Source of the DNA: Anaeromusa acidaminophila DSM 3853
GTDB lineage: Bacteria; Bacillota; Negativicutes; Anaeromusales; Anaeromusaceae
Direction: 5' to 3'
NCBI RefSeq assembly: GCF_000374545.1
Contig: NZ_KB894595.1
Span: 34,039 to 98,038, forward strand
Length of the DNA stretch: 64,000 nucleotides
Below the pieces are notes generated by a model. It made no database searches and had not been told where the DNA came from. It saw nothing but the letters and a program-made list of their open reading frames with translations. Positions 33,909-43,152 of this stretch are shown here, one piece after another (position 1 is the stretch's first letter; every line of letters starts with the position of its first letter). The position numbers were made by a program, and so were the translations under genes.

Positions 33909-33973
33909 AAAAAAAGTCCCTCCCGAAGATAGACAGTATTATATACTGTCTATCTTCGGGAGGGACTTTTTTT
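33909..33973. terminator. 31-bp perfect palindromic terminator
   Basis: Arms at 33909-33939 and 33943-33973 are perfectly complementary over 31 bp around a 3-base loop, beginning with seven A and ending with seven T. On the minus strand it lies just after the MFS gene stop (34000), so it ends that operon; it would also stop plus-strand transcription. Confidence 0.85.
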
Positions 33974-33999
33974 GAATGCATCTTCAGCATCTTGGGTGA

Positions 34000-35139
34000 T
34001 TAGGAGGCGGGTTTGGGCAGTGAATAGGAGGCTAACGCGGCAATGACGGGCAATATGGTTAAGATGGTGAAGGAGAATGAAAGACCATATTGGTCCGCAA
34101 GCCATCCCAGCCCTGGAGCCGCTATGCCGCCGACGCTGACGGCAAGGCCTAAAGTAATGCCAGAGGCAAAGCCCATGCGTTGGGGCAAATATTTCTGTCC
34201 GAGGACGACCGTAGGACTGTAGGGAGCAAAAAGACTCATGCCGATGGGAATGAGCAAGATCATGGCTAGAGTTGGTTCTTCGGTAGAAACAAAAAGCAGG
34301 AGAATGGGAATAAGCAGCAAGTAGCCTATGCGGATAACTCGCAGATAACCATAGCGATCCGCCCAACGGCCGCCAAAGAAAGTGCCGATTACCCCGACGC
34401 TAAAGAGGACGGTCAAGGCGCTGCTGCCTGTGGTATGGCTTTGTAGCAGCACATGAATCCAGTAAAGCGGAATAAATGTATTGAGGCCGGCAAAGAGAAT
34501 CGAACGGCAAATAACAACAATAGACAACCGGCCGAAGGCAGGCCAGTTATCCGGTTCGGCTTGCACAGAGGTAGCGGTGACTTTTGGGGTTAGGGCGCCA
34601 AAGTGGCGCATTCGCTGTTGAAGAAAAAAACAGATGCAGATAGCCGGAAGTAAAAAAAATGCAGTGTTTTTTAAGCCGCCAGCCAGGACTAAAAAGGTTC
34701 CAAGCAAAGGACCTACGGCGAAGCCAGCGTTGCCGCCGATTCCGAAAAGACCAATGCCTGTAGCTTTTTTGTCGCCGGCGGCTAAATTGGCTAAGCGCGC
34801 CGCTTCTGGATGGAAGGCGGCTACTCCGATGCCGCTTATGGCCACTGCGAGGAACATGGCAAGGTAAGATTCCAACCAACCTAGGAGCGCTAAGCCTAGA
34901 CCCGCTAAGAGAACGGCCCACGGCATGAGTCGGGGCCTGTCCAGACGGTCCGCATAAAATCCGAAAAGCGGTTGAATAATTGAGGAAGTCAAGCTATTAG
35001 CGAACATTAACCCAGCTGCTGCGGCGTAACTGAGTTGGTGTTCCGTCATGAGAAACGGCAGTAGCGCTGGTAAGGCCCCTTGGTTGAGGTCTGTGAAAAA
35101 ATGGCCGCTAGTTAGCCAAGCAATGGAACGACGATTCAT
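34000..35139 (-). CDS. MFS transporter, fosmidomycin-resistance (Fsr)-like
   Basis: A 379-residue membrane protein with about 12 helices. The N-terminus SGHFFTDLNQGALPALLPFLM, the GFYADRLDRPRLMPW loop and GIGVAAFHPEAARLAN match the Fsr group of the major facilitator superfamily. Members export drugs or metabolites; the natural substrate is unknown. It starts at an ATG with AAGGAG upstream, 12 bases after the flavoprotein gene, so the two form an operon. Confidence 0.85.
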   Translation of the reverse strand: MNRRSIAWLTSGHFFTDLNQGALPALLPFLMTEHQLSYAAAAGLMFANSLTSSIIQPLFGFYADRLDRPRLMPWAVLLAGLGLALLGWLESYLAMFLAVAISGIGVAAFHPEAARLANLAAGDKKATGIGLFGIGGNAGFAVGPLLGTFLVLAGGLKNTAFFLLPAICICFFLQQRMRHFGALTPKVTATSVQAEPDNWPAFGRLSIVVICRSILFAGLNTFIPLYWIHVLLQSHTTGSSALTVLFSVGVIGTFFGGRWADRYGYLRVIRIGYLLLIPILLLFVSTEEPTLAMILLIPIGMSLFAPYSPTVVLGQKYLPQRMGFASGITLGLAVSVGGIAAPGLGWLADQYGLSFSFTILTILPVIAALASYSLPKPAS

Positions 35140-35151
35140 GAATAAAACTCC

Positions 35152-36588
35152 TTATAATTTCTTCAACTGTGTTTTGCGAGCTCGTTCCGCTAAGGTCGAA
35201 GAATGGCCGCGTTGGGGAATATCTTCTGGATTCATTTGCAACTCCTGCGCGAGCAATGCGCGGACTCTGGGGCCGCAGAAGGTTCCTTGGCATAAGCCCA
35301 TGCCCGCGCGGGTACGGCGTTTAACGGCATCGACAGAGAGAACCGGAAGGCCGCGATGGAAGCAATCCAGGACTTCCGCTTCAGTGACCTTCTCACAGCG
35401 ACAGATGAGATGAAGCTCAGGATCTGTATGGGTCGTAGTTCCCTTGAAGTCTTTGTTTTTGGGGCGGATGATCGGTGCGCGGTGCGCCTGGAAGTTGGGC
35501 TTTGCTTCTAGCTGGAGTCCACTATCTTGGAGAAGCGAAACTACCTTCAAGGCGATGGCGGGGGAAGAGGTCAGCCCAGGAGAATCAATGCCGATGAGGT
35601 TGATTAGACCGGGCAGGCGCGATTCATCAATAACCCAGTCTTTCTGATTCGATACGGGGCGGTTACCGGCAAAGGATGTCAAGGCCTGGCTCATATCAAA
35701 GCCGGGAACTGACAGGCGGGCTGTTTGAGCGATGAAGCGAAGAGTTTCCTCATCGGTACTGACATCGTCCTTGTCATCGATTTCTTCGGCGTTTGGACCT
35801 AGCATGAGGTTACCGTGGTACGTAGGGGTTACCAGGATGCCTTTGCCTAGGACGGTGGGAACTTGAAAAATAACGGATTTTGCTAAATAGTTTTGAGATT
35901 TGGATAAGAGAAGGTATTGGCCGCGGCGGGGAGTGATATGGTAGCCGTCTAAGCCTGCCATCGCGGCAATACGGTCACTGTGGGCGCCCGCAGCATTGAT
36001 TACATAACGCGAGGTTAGTGTTCCTTGGGAAGTAGTAACAAGGAAATGATCGGCTCGCTTTTCCAGTTGCTGTACTTCGTGGCTAAGTTTGAGTTCTACG
36101 CCATTCGCTACGGCGTTTTCCATTAACGCAATAACAAATTCGTAAGGAGAAGTGACGCCGGCTTGAGCGCAGTATAGCGCACCAGTTACTTCGGAACTGA
36201 CATGAGGTTCACGCCGGCGCATTTCTTCGCCGTCAATTAGTTCCAAACCGCCGACGCCGTTCTGCTGGCCCTGCTCGTAGAGGCGTTGCAGCGTTGCTAA
36301 GCTTTCCTGATCAAAGGCCAGCACATAAGAGCCGATTTCCCGGTATCCAAAATGCAGTTCCGCATCCAGCTGAGAGTACATGCGATTTCCTTTTACGCAA
36401 AGCTCCGCTTTTAGTGTGCCTGGTTTGTCAGAATACCCTCCATGTACGATGCCGCTGTTGGCTTTGGAACAACCGCAACTGACATCGTCTTCACGATCTA
36501 GAACACAGAGGTTGAGTTGATAGCGAGATAATTCTCTGGCGATATTAGCGCCGACGACACCGGCGCCGATGATACAAACGTCATACAT
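35152..36588 (-). CDS. FAD-dependent oxidoreductase (GlpA-like) with C-terminal [2Fe-2S] BFD domain
   Basis: A 478-residue protein. The N-terminal FAD-binding motif is CIIGAGVVGANIARELSRY; the DAO-type body resembles GlpA and L-2-hydroxyglutarate oxidases (SKANSGIVHGGY, RRGQYLLLSK, LIGIDSPGLTSSPAIALK). The C-terminal 90 residues carry the BFD-like cysteines CRCEKVTE and GMGLCQGTFCGP. In many Firmicutes this protein is encoded with a second flavoprotein and a DUF1667 protein; both are missing here, and an MFS carrier follows instead. The substrate is probably a 2-hydroxy acid or glycerol phosphate. Confidence 0.88.
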   Translation of the reverse strand: MYDVCIIGAGVVGANIARELSRYQLNLCVLDREDDVSCGCSKANSGIVHGGYSDKPGTLKAELCVKGNRMYSQLDAELHFGYREIGSYVLAFDQESLATLQRLYEQGQQNGVGGLELIDGEEMRRREPHVSSEVTGALYCAQAGVTSPYEFVIALMENAVANGVELKLSHEVQQLEKRADHFLVTTSQGTLTSRYVINAAGAHSDRIAAMAGLDGYHITPRRGQYLLLSKSQNYLAKSVIFQVPTVLGKGILVTPTYHGNLMLGPNAEEIDDKDDVSTDEETLRFIAQTARLSVPGFDMSQALTSFAGNRPVSNQKDWVIDESRLPGLINLIGIDSPGLTSSPAIALKVVSLLQDSGLQLEAKPNFQAHRAPIIRPKNKDFKGTTTHTDPELHLICRCEKVTEAEVLDCFHRGLPVLSVDAVKRRTRAGMGLCQGTFCGPRVRALLAQELQMNPEDIPQRGHSSTLAERARKTQLKKL

Positions 36589-36816
36589 GGTTGTCGCCTT
36601 CTTTCTTTTAAAAGAGTGTTTTAATAAGAGTTCTCATTCGTTTGCAAAAATCCTTCTCCGTAATAATAAACGGAGAGGTTGCTATACGAAGGTTGGCAAA
36701 GATAATGGTTTTTCCGGCATTTCCTGTTTCAAGACAGCAGGAAATTAGCGAGAACAATGCGAATAGGAAGAAAAGGAGAATAAGGGCCCTGACTGGCCAG
36801 GAAGGTGCAGGATAAA

Positions 36817-37644
36817 ATGGCGGATACATTGGAGAAGCTGGTTGCATTGTTGCCAACAATCAGGGAGGCAATGGCTGATACGGATGTGGGACTAAGCGTT
36901 AGTGATTGCGAAAAAGTTATTTATTATAACCCTGGGCGGACGTTGGATTTGAAAGTTCCAACAGGAGCTCCGCTGCGCGAGGGCATGGTACTAATGGACG
37001 CGATTCGGCAGCAAAAACGTATTGCTAGGCGGCAGGATAAAGATATATGGGGAATTCCATTCATTGCTACAGCTTTGCCTGTGAAAGAAGATGGACGGGT
37101 GATAGGAGCAATTTCTTTTCAGACTGCCGTAGCTCGGCAGGATGCATTGAAGGATATGGCAAATAAATTGATGGATAACATTAATCTTTTAGCCAGTACC
37201 AGCGAAGAGGTAACGGCGCAGACCCAGGAGATGGCGGCCGTAACGCGCGGCTTGGCGGAAATGTCGCAGGAATCGCAGAAGCGAACCCAGGATACAGGAC
37301 AAGTATTGGCATTGATTCGCAATGTGGCCGGACAGACGAATTTATTGGGCTTGAACGCTGCTATTGAAGCGGCTCGCGTTGGCGAAGCAGGGAGAGGCTT
37401 TGGCGTGGTAGCTGAGGAGATACGCAAATTGGCTACTAGCAGCTCCGAGTCCATTCAAAAGATTGACGGGATTTTGAAAGCCGTCGCAACCGACAGCGAC
37501 AGAACTTATGAGGAAATTCAGCGAATTAGCGGCAATTTAGCGCAAGTGGCTCAGGCGGTATCCGGTATTGCGGAGGCGGTGCAGGAAGCATTGACGGTAG
37601 CCCAAGAATTGGACGGCCTGGCCAATAAATTAGCGGAAGAGTAA
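36817..37644 (+). CDS. Soluble methyl-accepting chemotaxis-type protein with PAS-like sensor
   Basis: A 275-residue cytoplasmic protein without membrane helices. Residues 1-110 form a small PAS-like sensor ([27 protein letters not shown], then GAISFQTAV). Residues 120-275 form a short chemoreceptor signalling coiled coil with the conserved tip [38 protein letters not shown]. It would signal through CheW/CheA. The ATG at 36817 follows AGGAAGG; a GTG at 36805 is possible. The VOC gene follows 18 bases later. Confidence 0.85.
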   Translation: MADTLEKLVALLPTIREAMADTDVGLSVSDCEKVIYYNPGRTLDLKVPTGAPLREGMVLMDAIRQQKRIARRQDKDIWGIPFIATALPVKEDGRVIGAISFQTAVARQDALKDMANKLMDNINLLASTSEEVTAQTQEMAAVTRGLAEMSQESQKRTQDTGQVLALIRNVAGQTNLLGLNAAIEAARVGEAGRGFGVVAEEIRKLATSSSESIQKIDGILKAVATDSDRTYEEIQRISGNLAQVAQAVSGIAEAVQEALTVAQELDGLANKLAEE

Positions 37645-37662
37645 GAAGTAGGAGGAAGGATC

Positions 37663-38031
37663 ATGAATTTTAAATTTCTACACAATAATATTAATGTGCT
37701 AGACTTGGAACGCAGTATGGCGTTTTACCAGAAAGCGTTGGGATTAAAGGAAAGCCGACGCAAGGAGCGGCCGGGATTTATTTTGGTATACTTAGGAGAT
37801 GGCGGTCAAACGCCGCATTTACTGGAGCTTACTTGGTTGAAAGACCGTACGGAACCGTATAATTTGGGCGACAACGAAATTCATTTGGCCTTTGAAGCCG
37901 ATGACTTTGAAGCGGCTCATGCGTTACATACGGAAATGGGCTGTATTTGTTATGAAAACAAAGAAATGGGGATCTATTTTATTCAAGACCCGGATGGCTA
38001 CTGGTTGGAAGTTCTTCCGAAGCGAAGCTAA
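37663..38031 (+). CDS. VOC family protein, glyoxalase I-like
   Basis: A 122-residue metal-dependent VOC protein. HNNINVLDLERSMAFYQKALGL, LLELTW, EIHLAFEADDFEAAH and QDPDGYWLEVLP give the four expected metal ligands (His, Glu, His, Glu). It resembles lactoylglutathione lyase, which detoxifies methylglyoxal; the thiol cofactor in this organism is unknown. It follows the soluble chemoreceptor gene closely and precedes the HD-GYP gene by about 60 bases. Confidence 0.85.
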   Translation: MNFKFLHNNINVLDLERSMAFYQKALGLKESRRKERPGFILVYLGDGGQTPHLLELTWLKDRTEPYNLGDNEIHLAFEADDFEAAHALHTEMGCICYENKEMGIYFIQDPDGYWLEVLPKRS

Positions 38032-38095
38032 TGCGCTGAAACCATTTGCGCCAGCCAGATTTTACAAGGTTTCCTGAGAGGAGCAGCTTTTTTAT

Positions 38096-38752
38096 ATGAA
38101 AGAGGCAAAAGTTTTGCAGGCAAATCCGCATGCAAGGCTGTTGGAACAAGTGAATATGGAAAAAATGGAAGCCTTTCGTCATCAAATTTATTATTGCGAT
38201 CCTTATACGGAAATGCATGCGGAGCATGTAGGGGAATTGATGGCCGGTTTGGCGACGCAGATGGGTTTGAATTCGGAAGAAATTACCCTGGCGTACTTGG
38301 TCGGATTAGTGCATGATGTGGGGAAAATCTCCGTGCCGGCGGAAGTCTTGACGAAAACAGGGCGTTTAAGTGAGGAAGAGTTTTCAATCATGCGTCAGCA
38401 TGCGGAAGCGGGAGAAACATTGCTGCTTCAAGTAGAGGGAGCGCGATGCGTAGCAGACATTATTCGTCATCATCATGAACGCTTTGACGGACGCGGCTAT
38501 CCAGACCAACTGAAGGGCAAAGAAATTCCCTTGTATAGTCGAATGCTGGCTTTGTGCGATACCTTTGATGCGATGACTACTCATCGCTGCTATCGAAAAC
38601 CCGTAGAGATTCCGTCTTGTTTGCGAGAACTTCTTCGGTGCCGAGGCGGACAGTTCGATCCGGTACTGACCGATTGCTTTTTGGCATTTTTAGAAGAACG
38701 TTTTGGAATTGTGGCTGATGAAGAACCAGAAGAAAGCGCTCAGGCTTTTTAG
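38096..38752 (+). CDS. HD-GYP c-di-GMP phosphodiesterase (stand-alone)
   Basis: A 218-residue protein that is almost only an HD-GYP domain. The catalytic landmarks are complete: HVGELM, VHDVGKISVP, IMRQHAEAGETLL and HHHERFDGRGYP, with CDTFDAMTTHRCYRKP near the C-terminus. It should hydrolyse c-di-GMP to pGpG or GMP. The ATG has GAGGAG upstream. There is no sensor domain, so activity is probably set by partners or expression. The last codons run into the 5' arm of a terminator. Confidence 0.92.
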   Translation: MKEAKVLQANPHARLLEQVNMEKMEAFRHQIYYCDPYTEMHAEHVGELMAGLATQMGLNSEEITLAYLVGLVHDVGKISVPAEVLTKTGRLSEEEFSIMRQHAEAGETLLLQVEGARCVADIIRHHHERFDGRGYPDQLKGKEIPLYSRMLALCDTFDAMTTHRCYRKPVEIPSCLRELLRCRGGQFDPVLTDCFLAFLEERFGIVADEEPEESAQAF

Positions 38753-38771
38753 CTGAGCGTTTTCTTTTTTT
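38731..38771 (+). terminator. Terminator overlapping the end of the HD-GYP gene
   Basis: AGAAAGCGCTCAG (38731-38743) pairs with CTGAGCGTTTTCT (38753-38765), followed by a T run to 38771. Confidence 0.8.
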
Positions 38772-39057
38772 AGAGTAAAAAAAATAGTTACGAATCACTT
38801 TGAACACAAAGAGACGTTTGTATTCTTGAAGGAGACTGGTTCTTTTAAAAGAAATGAAAAGTAAAAAATAAAGAGAAAAGCGAAAGGGAATGAATGTTTA
38901 TAGTTGAAAAATGTATTTATAGGCAAGAATAACTGATAAAACTAACGATTTTGCTGAAAAATAAGCTGAGAAGGAATTTTAACAAGAACAGCGAATTTCC
39001 GAAAAAGCGTGTAAGAAGCAGAGGGAAATAGTCAAATAAGCAAGGAGGTTTTTGAAC
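38772..39057 (+). other. AT-rich leader region before dcuC
   Basis: About 285 bases of A-rich sequence with no gene. A possible -35 (TTGAAA near 38905) is seen without a firm -10. The region probably holds the dcuC promoter. Confidence 0.35.
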
Positions 39058-40437
39058 GTGGTAATTATGGCATTGTTATTGGCATTAGTCATGACCATTT
39101 GGGTCGGCTATATGATCGTCAAGAAGTACAAGCCGCAGCCGGTATTGTTTTTCGGCGGTATGGTATTAATGGCTGGAGCGGTGATGCTGGGAGTAGGAAC
39201 TATTTTGCCAGCTAAAGAGGCAACCGGTTTTGTTCCGTTTGACATGTTTGAGTTTATTCGTAAAACGCTCAGTTCCCGCGCGGCGGGACTGGGACTCAGT
39301 ATTATGGCGGTAGGGGGCTTTGCCCGCTATATGGAACATATTGGCGCTAGTCGGGTGCTGGTAAAAATTGCGATTAAACCGTTAGGCGTTCTCAAGGCGC
39401 CGTATGTAGTTTTGGCGGCGGCCTTTATTATCGGGCAATTTTTGGGTTTGTTCATTAACAGCGCCTCTGGTTTAGGCATGTTGTTGATGGTGACAATGTT
39501 TCCCATTTTGGTCAGCTTAGGAGTCAGCCGCGTTTCTGCAACTGCGGTAATCGGCACGACAATGTGTTTGGATTGGAGTCCGGCGGATACAGGGAGTATT
39601 CTTTCCGCCACAACGGCGGGGTTGGATATTACGACCTATTGGACGCAGTATCAGATTCCGGTGGCGCTTTGCGTCATGGCAGTGGTAGCGGTGTTGCATT
39701 ATTCCGTGCAGAAATGGCTGGATAAAAAGGAAGGCCATACGGCGGAAAGCGCGTCTTTGTTGTCGAGCGCACGCCAGGAAGAGGAAAAGCCCTTGCCGCC
39801 CCTGTATTACGCAGTGTTGCCTACAGTGCCTTTGATTTTGATTTTGGTATTTAGTGATTTGTTGATTAAAGGCGTTAAGATGGACATCGTCAAAGCGATG
39901 CTGATCAGTTTGTTTGTGACCATGGTTATTGAGTATTTACGCTCTTGGGACGGCAAAAAAGTATTTCAAGATATTCAAGTGTTTTTCGACGGTATGGGCA
40001 TGCAGCTTGCCAATGTGGTTACCTTGATTGTGGCTGGTGAAACCTTTGCCCATGGTTTGCGTACGGTTGGCGCTATTGACGCTATTATTAACGGCGCTCA
40101 AAGCAGCGGTATGGGCGCTGCCGGAATGATCATCGTCATGGTAGGAATTATTGCGATTTCCTCGGTAGTTATGGGCTCGGGCAACGCGCCGTTCTTTGCA
40201 TTTGCTTCCTTGACGCCTGTGGTTGCGGCTAAAATGTCCGTGGCTCCAGTGCTGATGTTGTTGCCGATGCATTTTGCCGCTAGTATTGCCCGGGCGGTTT
40301 CGCCCATTACGGCGGTTATTGTTGTTGTGTCCGGCATGGCCAATTTGCCGCCGGTAGAGGTTGTGAAACGGACAGCCATTCCCATGGCGGGCGCTTTGAT
40401 TGTCAATGTGGCGGCAACCTTCTTCTTCTTTTACTAA
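39058..40437 (+). CDS. dcuC: Anaerobic C4-dicarboxylate carrier, DcuC family
   Basis: A 459-residue protein with about 12 helices. It has the DcuC pattern: an N-terminal IWVGYMIVKKYKPQPVLFFGGMVLMAG, FINSASGLGMLLMVTMFPILVSLGVSR, TTMCLDWSPADTGSILSA and the C-terminal SITAVIVVVSGMANLPPVEVVKRTAIPM-like stretch. It moves succinate, fumarate or malate across the inner membrane in anaerobes. GTG 39058 is nine bases after AAGGAGG and is preferred over TTG 39052. Malic enzyme and a GntR regulator lie downstream and may belong to the same malate pathway. Confidence 0.9.
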   Translation: MVIMALLLALVMTIWVGYMIVKKYKPQPVLFFGGMVLMAGAVMLGVGTILPAKEATGFVPFDMFEFIRKTLSSRAAGLGLSIMAVGGFARYMEHIGASRVLVKIAIKPLGVLKAPYVVLAAAFIIGQFLGLFINSASGLGMLLMVTMFPILVSLGVSRVSATAVIGTTMCLDWSPADTGSILSATTAGLDITTYWTQYQIPVALCVMAVVAVLHYSVQKWLDKKEGHTAESASLLSSARQEEEKPLPPLYYAVLPTVPLILILVFSDLLIKGVKMDIVKAMLISLFVTMVIEYLRSWDGKKVFQDIQVFFDGMGMQLANVVTLIVAGETFAHGLRTVGAIDAIINGAQSSGMGAAGMIIVMVGIIAISSVVMGSGNAPFFAFASLTPVVAAKMSVAPVLMLLPMHFAASIARAVSPITAVIVVVSGMANLPPVEVVKRTAIPMAGALIVNVAATFFFFY

Positions 40438-40478
40438 AAGAGTTACTGCGTCGTAATAACGTGTTTTGATTAATTTGC

Positions 40479-40513
40479 AAATCCGGCAGGATGGTTATCA
40501 TCTTGCCGGATTT
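40479..40513 (+). terminator. Terminator after dcuC
   Basis: AAATCCGGCAGGATG (40479-40493) pairs with CATCTTGCCGGATTT (40499-40513) with one G-T pair; a short T-rich stretch follows. Confidence 0.75.
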
Positions 40514-40611
40514 GTTATGTTTTCTTTTGGTGTTTTTGTGATACGATAGAAGATATGAAGAAAGTATGATTTGCAAGAAGGAGTTATCGATTCCCTGGAG
40601 GAGGAAATGTG

Positions 40612-41724
40612 ATGAGAAAGTATGGCTTGGGAGCGGTATTGTTATGCTGCCTGTTCTGGCAAACGCTGGCTTGGGCGGCGCCGGCTCTGCCTACGGAAGA
40701 TTTACAGCATGGGGTTGTCCGGCAGGCAGTGGATTTGCAGCCTACCGGCGAAAACAACAAATTAGTTTTGAAAAAAGGCCAAATGGTTCAAGTGGAGATC
40801 ACCTCTGGGCCGGAAAGCGGAAAAACGGTAGAGGTGTATAATGCGTTTTCGGGACAGACGCAGTTTGACATCCCAGTACATACTGGAGACAAGGTGCTTT
40901 TAGCGGTAGAAGAATTCCAGGGGAAACGCAGCTATCATATCAGCGATTATGATCGCAGCCTGTTTCAGTATGTGCTGTTGGGTTTGTTTGTGCTCAGCCT
41001 GGTTCTGTTAGCAGGCTGGGTAGGGGTTAAGTCATTGGGGGTTATTGGCATTACGTTATATTTGCTCTGGGCTTGGTTGGTTCCGAACTTATTGCTGCCG
41101 GGAGTGAATATCTATTTGTTGGTAGTTGGGTTTTGCATAGTAGCCGGAGCGATTACCCTGCTGTTTGTGAGCGGGTGGAATTTGAAGTCCTTAGCGGCTT
41201 TTTTGGGGACCTTGGGCGGTGTGCTAGTAGCAGCCTTATTGTCTTGGGGCGCTATTGATTGGTTATATTTGACAGGCATGGAAACCGAAGAGGCGGTAGC
41301 CCTTAAATTGCATTTTGCCAAGCATATTGATATTCACGGCATTCTTTTTGCCGGCATGATTATCGGCGCCTTGGGGGCTGTAATAGACGTGGCCGTTTCG
41401 ATTGCAGCGGCACAGTGGGAAATGGATAAGGCTTGTCCCGACCTTTCCTGGAAAGAGTTGTTTAAGAGCGGTATGAATGTGGGTAAGGATATTATGGGCG
41501 CTATGTCGAATACCTTAATTTTGGCCTATTTGGGAACGGGGCTGCCGCTGCTGTTGGTCGTGGCGGCGCAGCCTAAGCTGGTGGTAGAAAAGGTAATCAA
41601 TTTTAACGGTGTAGTTACAGAATTTGCTCGGGCGATGACAGGCAGCGTCGGTTTGATTTGGGCCATTCCGTTGACTGCCTTGGCGTCGGCGCTATTATTG
41701 CGGTGGCGGCATCGGGGAGAGTGA
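40612..41724 (+). CDS. YibE/F family membrane protein
   Basis: A 370-residue protein with a signal-like N-terminal helix (LLCCLFWQTLAWAA), an extracytoplasmic beta-rich domain (about 25-120) and about seven helices. The C-terminal half has the YibE/F landmarks HIDIHGILFAGMIIGALGAVIDVAVSIAAAQWEM and GKDIMGAMSNTLILAYLGTGLPLL. The function of the family is unknown; a transport role is supposed. The ATG at 40612 is seven bases after GGAGG. Confidence 0.85.
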   Translation: MRKYGLGAVLLCCLFWQTLAWAAPALPTEDLQHGVVRQAVDLQPTGENNKLVLKKGQMVQVEITSGPESGKTVEVYNAFSGQTQFDIPVHTGDKVLLAVEEFQGKRSYHISDYDRSLFQYVLLGLFVLSLVLLAGWVGVKSLGVIGITLYLLWAWLVPNLLLPGVNIYLLVVGFCIVAGAITLLFVSGWNLKSLAAFLGTLGGVLVAALLSWGAIDWLYLTGMETEEAVALKLHFAKHIDIHGILFAGMIIGALGAVIDVAVSIAAAQWEMDKACPDLSWKELFKSGMNVGKDIMGAMSNTLILAYLGTGLPLLLVVAAQPKLVVEKVINFNGVVTEFARAMTGSVGLIWAIPLTALASALLLRWRHRGE

Positions 41725-41784
41725 GATGACGATTCTACACTCTATAGAATAGAGGATGTTTTTCAAAAATTCAGATAAATAAGG

Positions 41785-41813
41785 TTGTTTTATTTTAAAA
41801 TGAGGCGTATACT
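41785..41813 (+). promoter_or_regulatory. Probable malic enzyme promoter
   Basis: TTGTTT (41785-41790) and TATACT (41808-41813) with a 17-bp spacer, about 85 bases before the malic enzyme start. A hairpin lies immediately downstream. Confidence 0.6.
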
Positions 41814-41814
41814 G

Positions 41815-41848
41815 AAAACACGATGCAGCGATGCAACGTGTTTTTTTA
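41815..41848 (+). terminator. Hairpin with T run between YibE/F and malic enzyme
   Basis: AAAACACG (41815-41822) pairs with CGTGTTTT (41838-41845), enclosing TGCA repeats, and is followed by more T residues. It can end YibE/F transcripts; because it sits at the start of the malic enzyme transcript it could also affect that gene. Confidence 0.6.
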
Positions 41849-41898
41849 AAGTATTTCCGTATACAAGATACGGTGTGCAAAAACAAGGAGGAAACAAT

Positions 41899-43137
41899 AT
41901 GGGTTTGAGAGAAGAAGCTTTGCTTTTCCATCGTGAAAATAATGGTAAATTGGAAATGACCAATAAAGTAGAATTGAAAGATGGTTATGATCTGAGCTTG
42001 GCCTATACTCCCGGAGTGGCGGAGCCCTGCAAGGAAATCAACGGCGATAAAGATTTATCGTTTGAGTACACCTGTAGAGGGAATATGGTGGCGGTTGTCA
42101 GCGACGGAACTCGGGTGCTGGGCCTTGGTAATATCGGTCCGGAAGCGGCGCTGCCGGTCATGGAAGGAAAAGCGGTCTTGTATAAGGTATTTGGAGACGT
42201 GGATGCCGTGCCTGTTTGTTTGGGTACGACCGATACGGAGCATTTGGTGCAGACCGTCAAATATTTAGAGCCTTCTTTTGCAGGTATTAATTTAGAAGAT
42301 ATCGAATCGCCCAAATGCTATGAAGTGGAAGCGCGTTTGCAGGAAATGATGGACATTCCTGTATTTCACGATGATCAGCATGGTACTGCGATTGCCGCAG
42401 TCTCCGCGGTTGTCGGCGCGTTGCGCTTAGTAGGCAAGGAAATGGCGAAAGTTCGCGTGTTGGTTAATGGCGCTGGAGCGGCGGGAACGGCGATTGTCCG
42501 TCTGCTATTGCAAGCAGGGGCAACAGATGTAACGATGTTGAATTCAAAAGGCGCTATGTATCAAGGTATGGATAAAACCAGGGTGGATTCCATGCAGGAG
42601 ACCCTTTTAGGTCGAACCAATAAAGAATGTCGTCAAGGAAAATTGGAGGAGGTCATTGAGGGGGCGGATGTGTTGATCGGCGTATCGGCGCCTGGCGCAT
42701 TCACGCCGGAATTGATCGCGAAAATGGCGAAGGATGCGATTGTATTCTCTTTATGCAATCCGCAGCCGGAGATTGGTTATGAAGAAGCGAAAGCTGCCGG
42801 TGTTAAAGTAGCTGGTACGGGGCGTTCGGATGCGCCGAACCAAGTAAATAATGTTAGCGTTTTTCCTGGCATTTTCCGCGGCGCCATTGACGTGCGTGCT
42901 CGTCGCATTAACGATGAGATGAAATTGGCTGCTGTCTATGCGATTGCGGATTTGGTTAAAGAGGAAGAGCTGCGGGAAGATTATGTGGTTCCTAATGCTT
43001 TTGATAAACGGGTAGCGCCTGCGGTAGCTAAAGCGGTGGCTAAGGCGGCCATGGAAACTGGCGTAGCGAGAGTGAAAGTGGATCCGGAAGAGGTGGAGAG
43101 ACGGGCGGTAAAACGCATTGCCCATGGACTTCAGTAA
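41899..43137 (+). CDS. NAD(P)-dependent malic enzyme
   Basis: A 412-residue enzyme that decarboxylates malate to pyruvate. Visible: LAYTPGVAEPCKEI, GDGTRVLGLGNIGPEAALPVMEGKA-type segment, the metal and catalytic stretch FAGINLEDIESPKCYEVE, VFHDDQHGTAIA, the NAD-binding VLVNGAGAAGTAIVRLLL, and FSLCNPQPEIGYEEA. It is the short bacterial form without a phosphotransacetylase domain. The ATG at 41899 follows AAGGAGG. Together with dcuC and the GntR gene it suggests a malate utilisation region. Confidence 0.93.
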   Translation: MGLREEALLFHRENNGKLEMTNKVELKDGYDLSLAYTPGVAEPCKEINGDKDLSFEYTCRGNMVAVVSDGTRVLGLGNIGPEAALPVMEGKAVLYKVFGDVDAVPVCLGTTDTEHLVQTVKYLEPSFAGINLEDIESPKCYEVEARLQEMMDIPVFHDDQHGTAIAAVSAVVGALRLVGKEMAKVRVLVNGAGAAGTAIVRLLLQAGATDVTMLNSKGAMYQGMDKTRVDSMQETLLGRTNKECRQGKLEEVIEGADVLIGVSAPGAFTPELIAKMAKDAIVFSLCNPQPEIGYEEAKAAGVKVAGTGRSDAPNQVNNVSVFPGIFRGAIDVRARRINDEMKLAAVYAIADLVKEEELREDYVVPNAFDKRVAPAVAKAVAKAAMETGVARVKVDPEEVERRAVKRIAHGLQ

Positions 43138-43152
43138 AACAAAGATCTAACT

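Noticed and set aside
33871..33975. 34-codon frame reading through the 31-bp palindrome
   Set aside because: It would translate straight through a strong terminator, its GAGAGG site is too close to the ATG, and the protein resembles nothing known.
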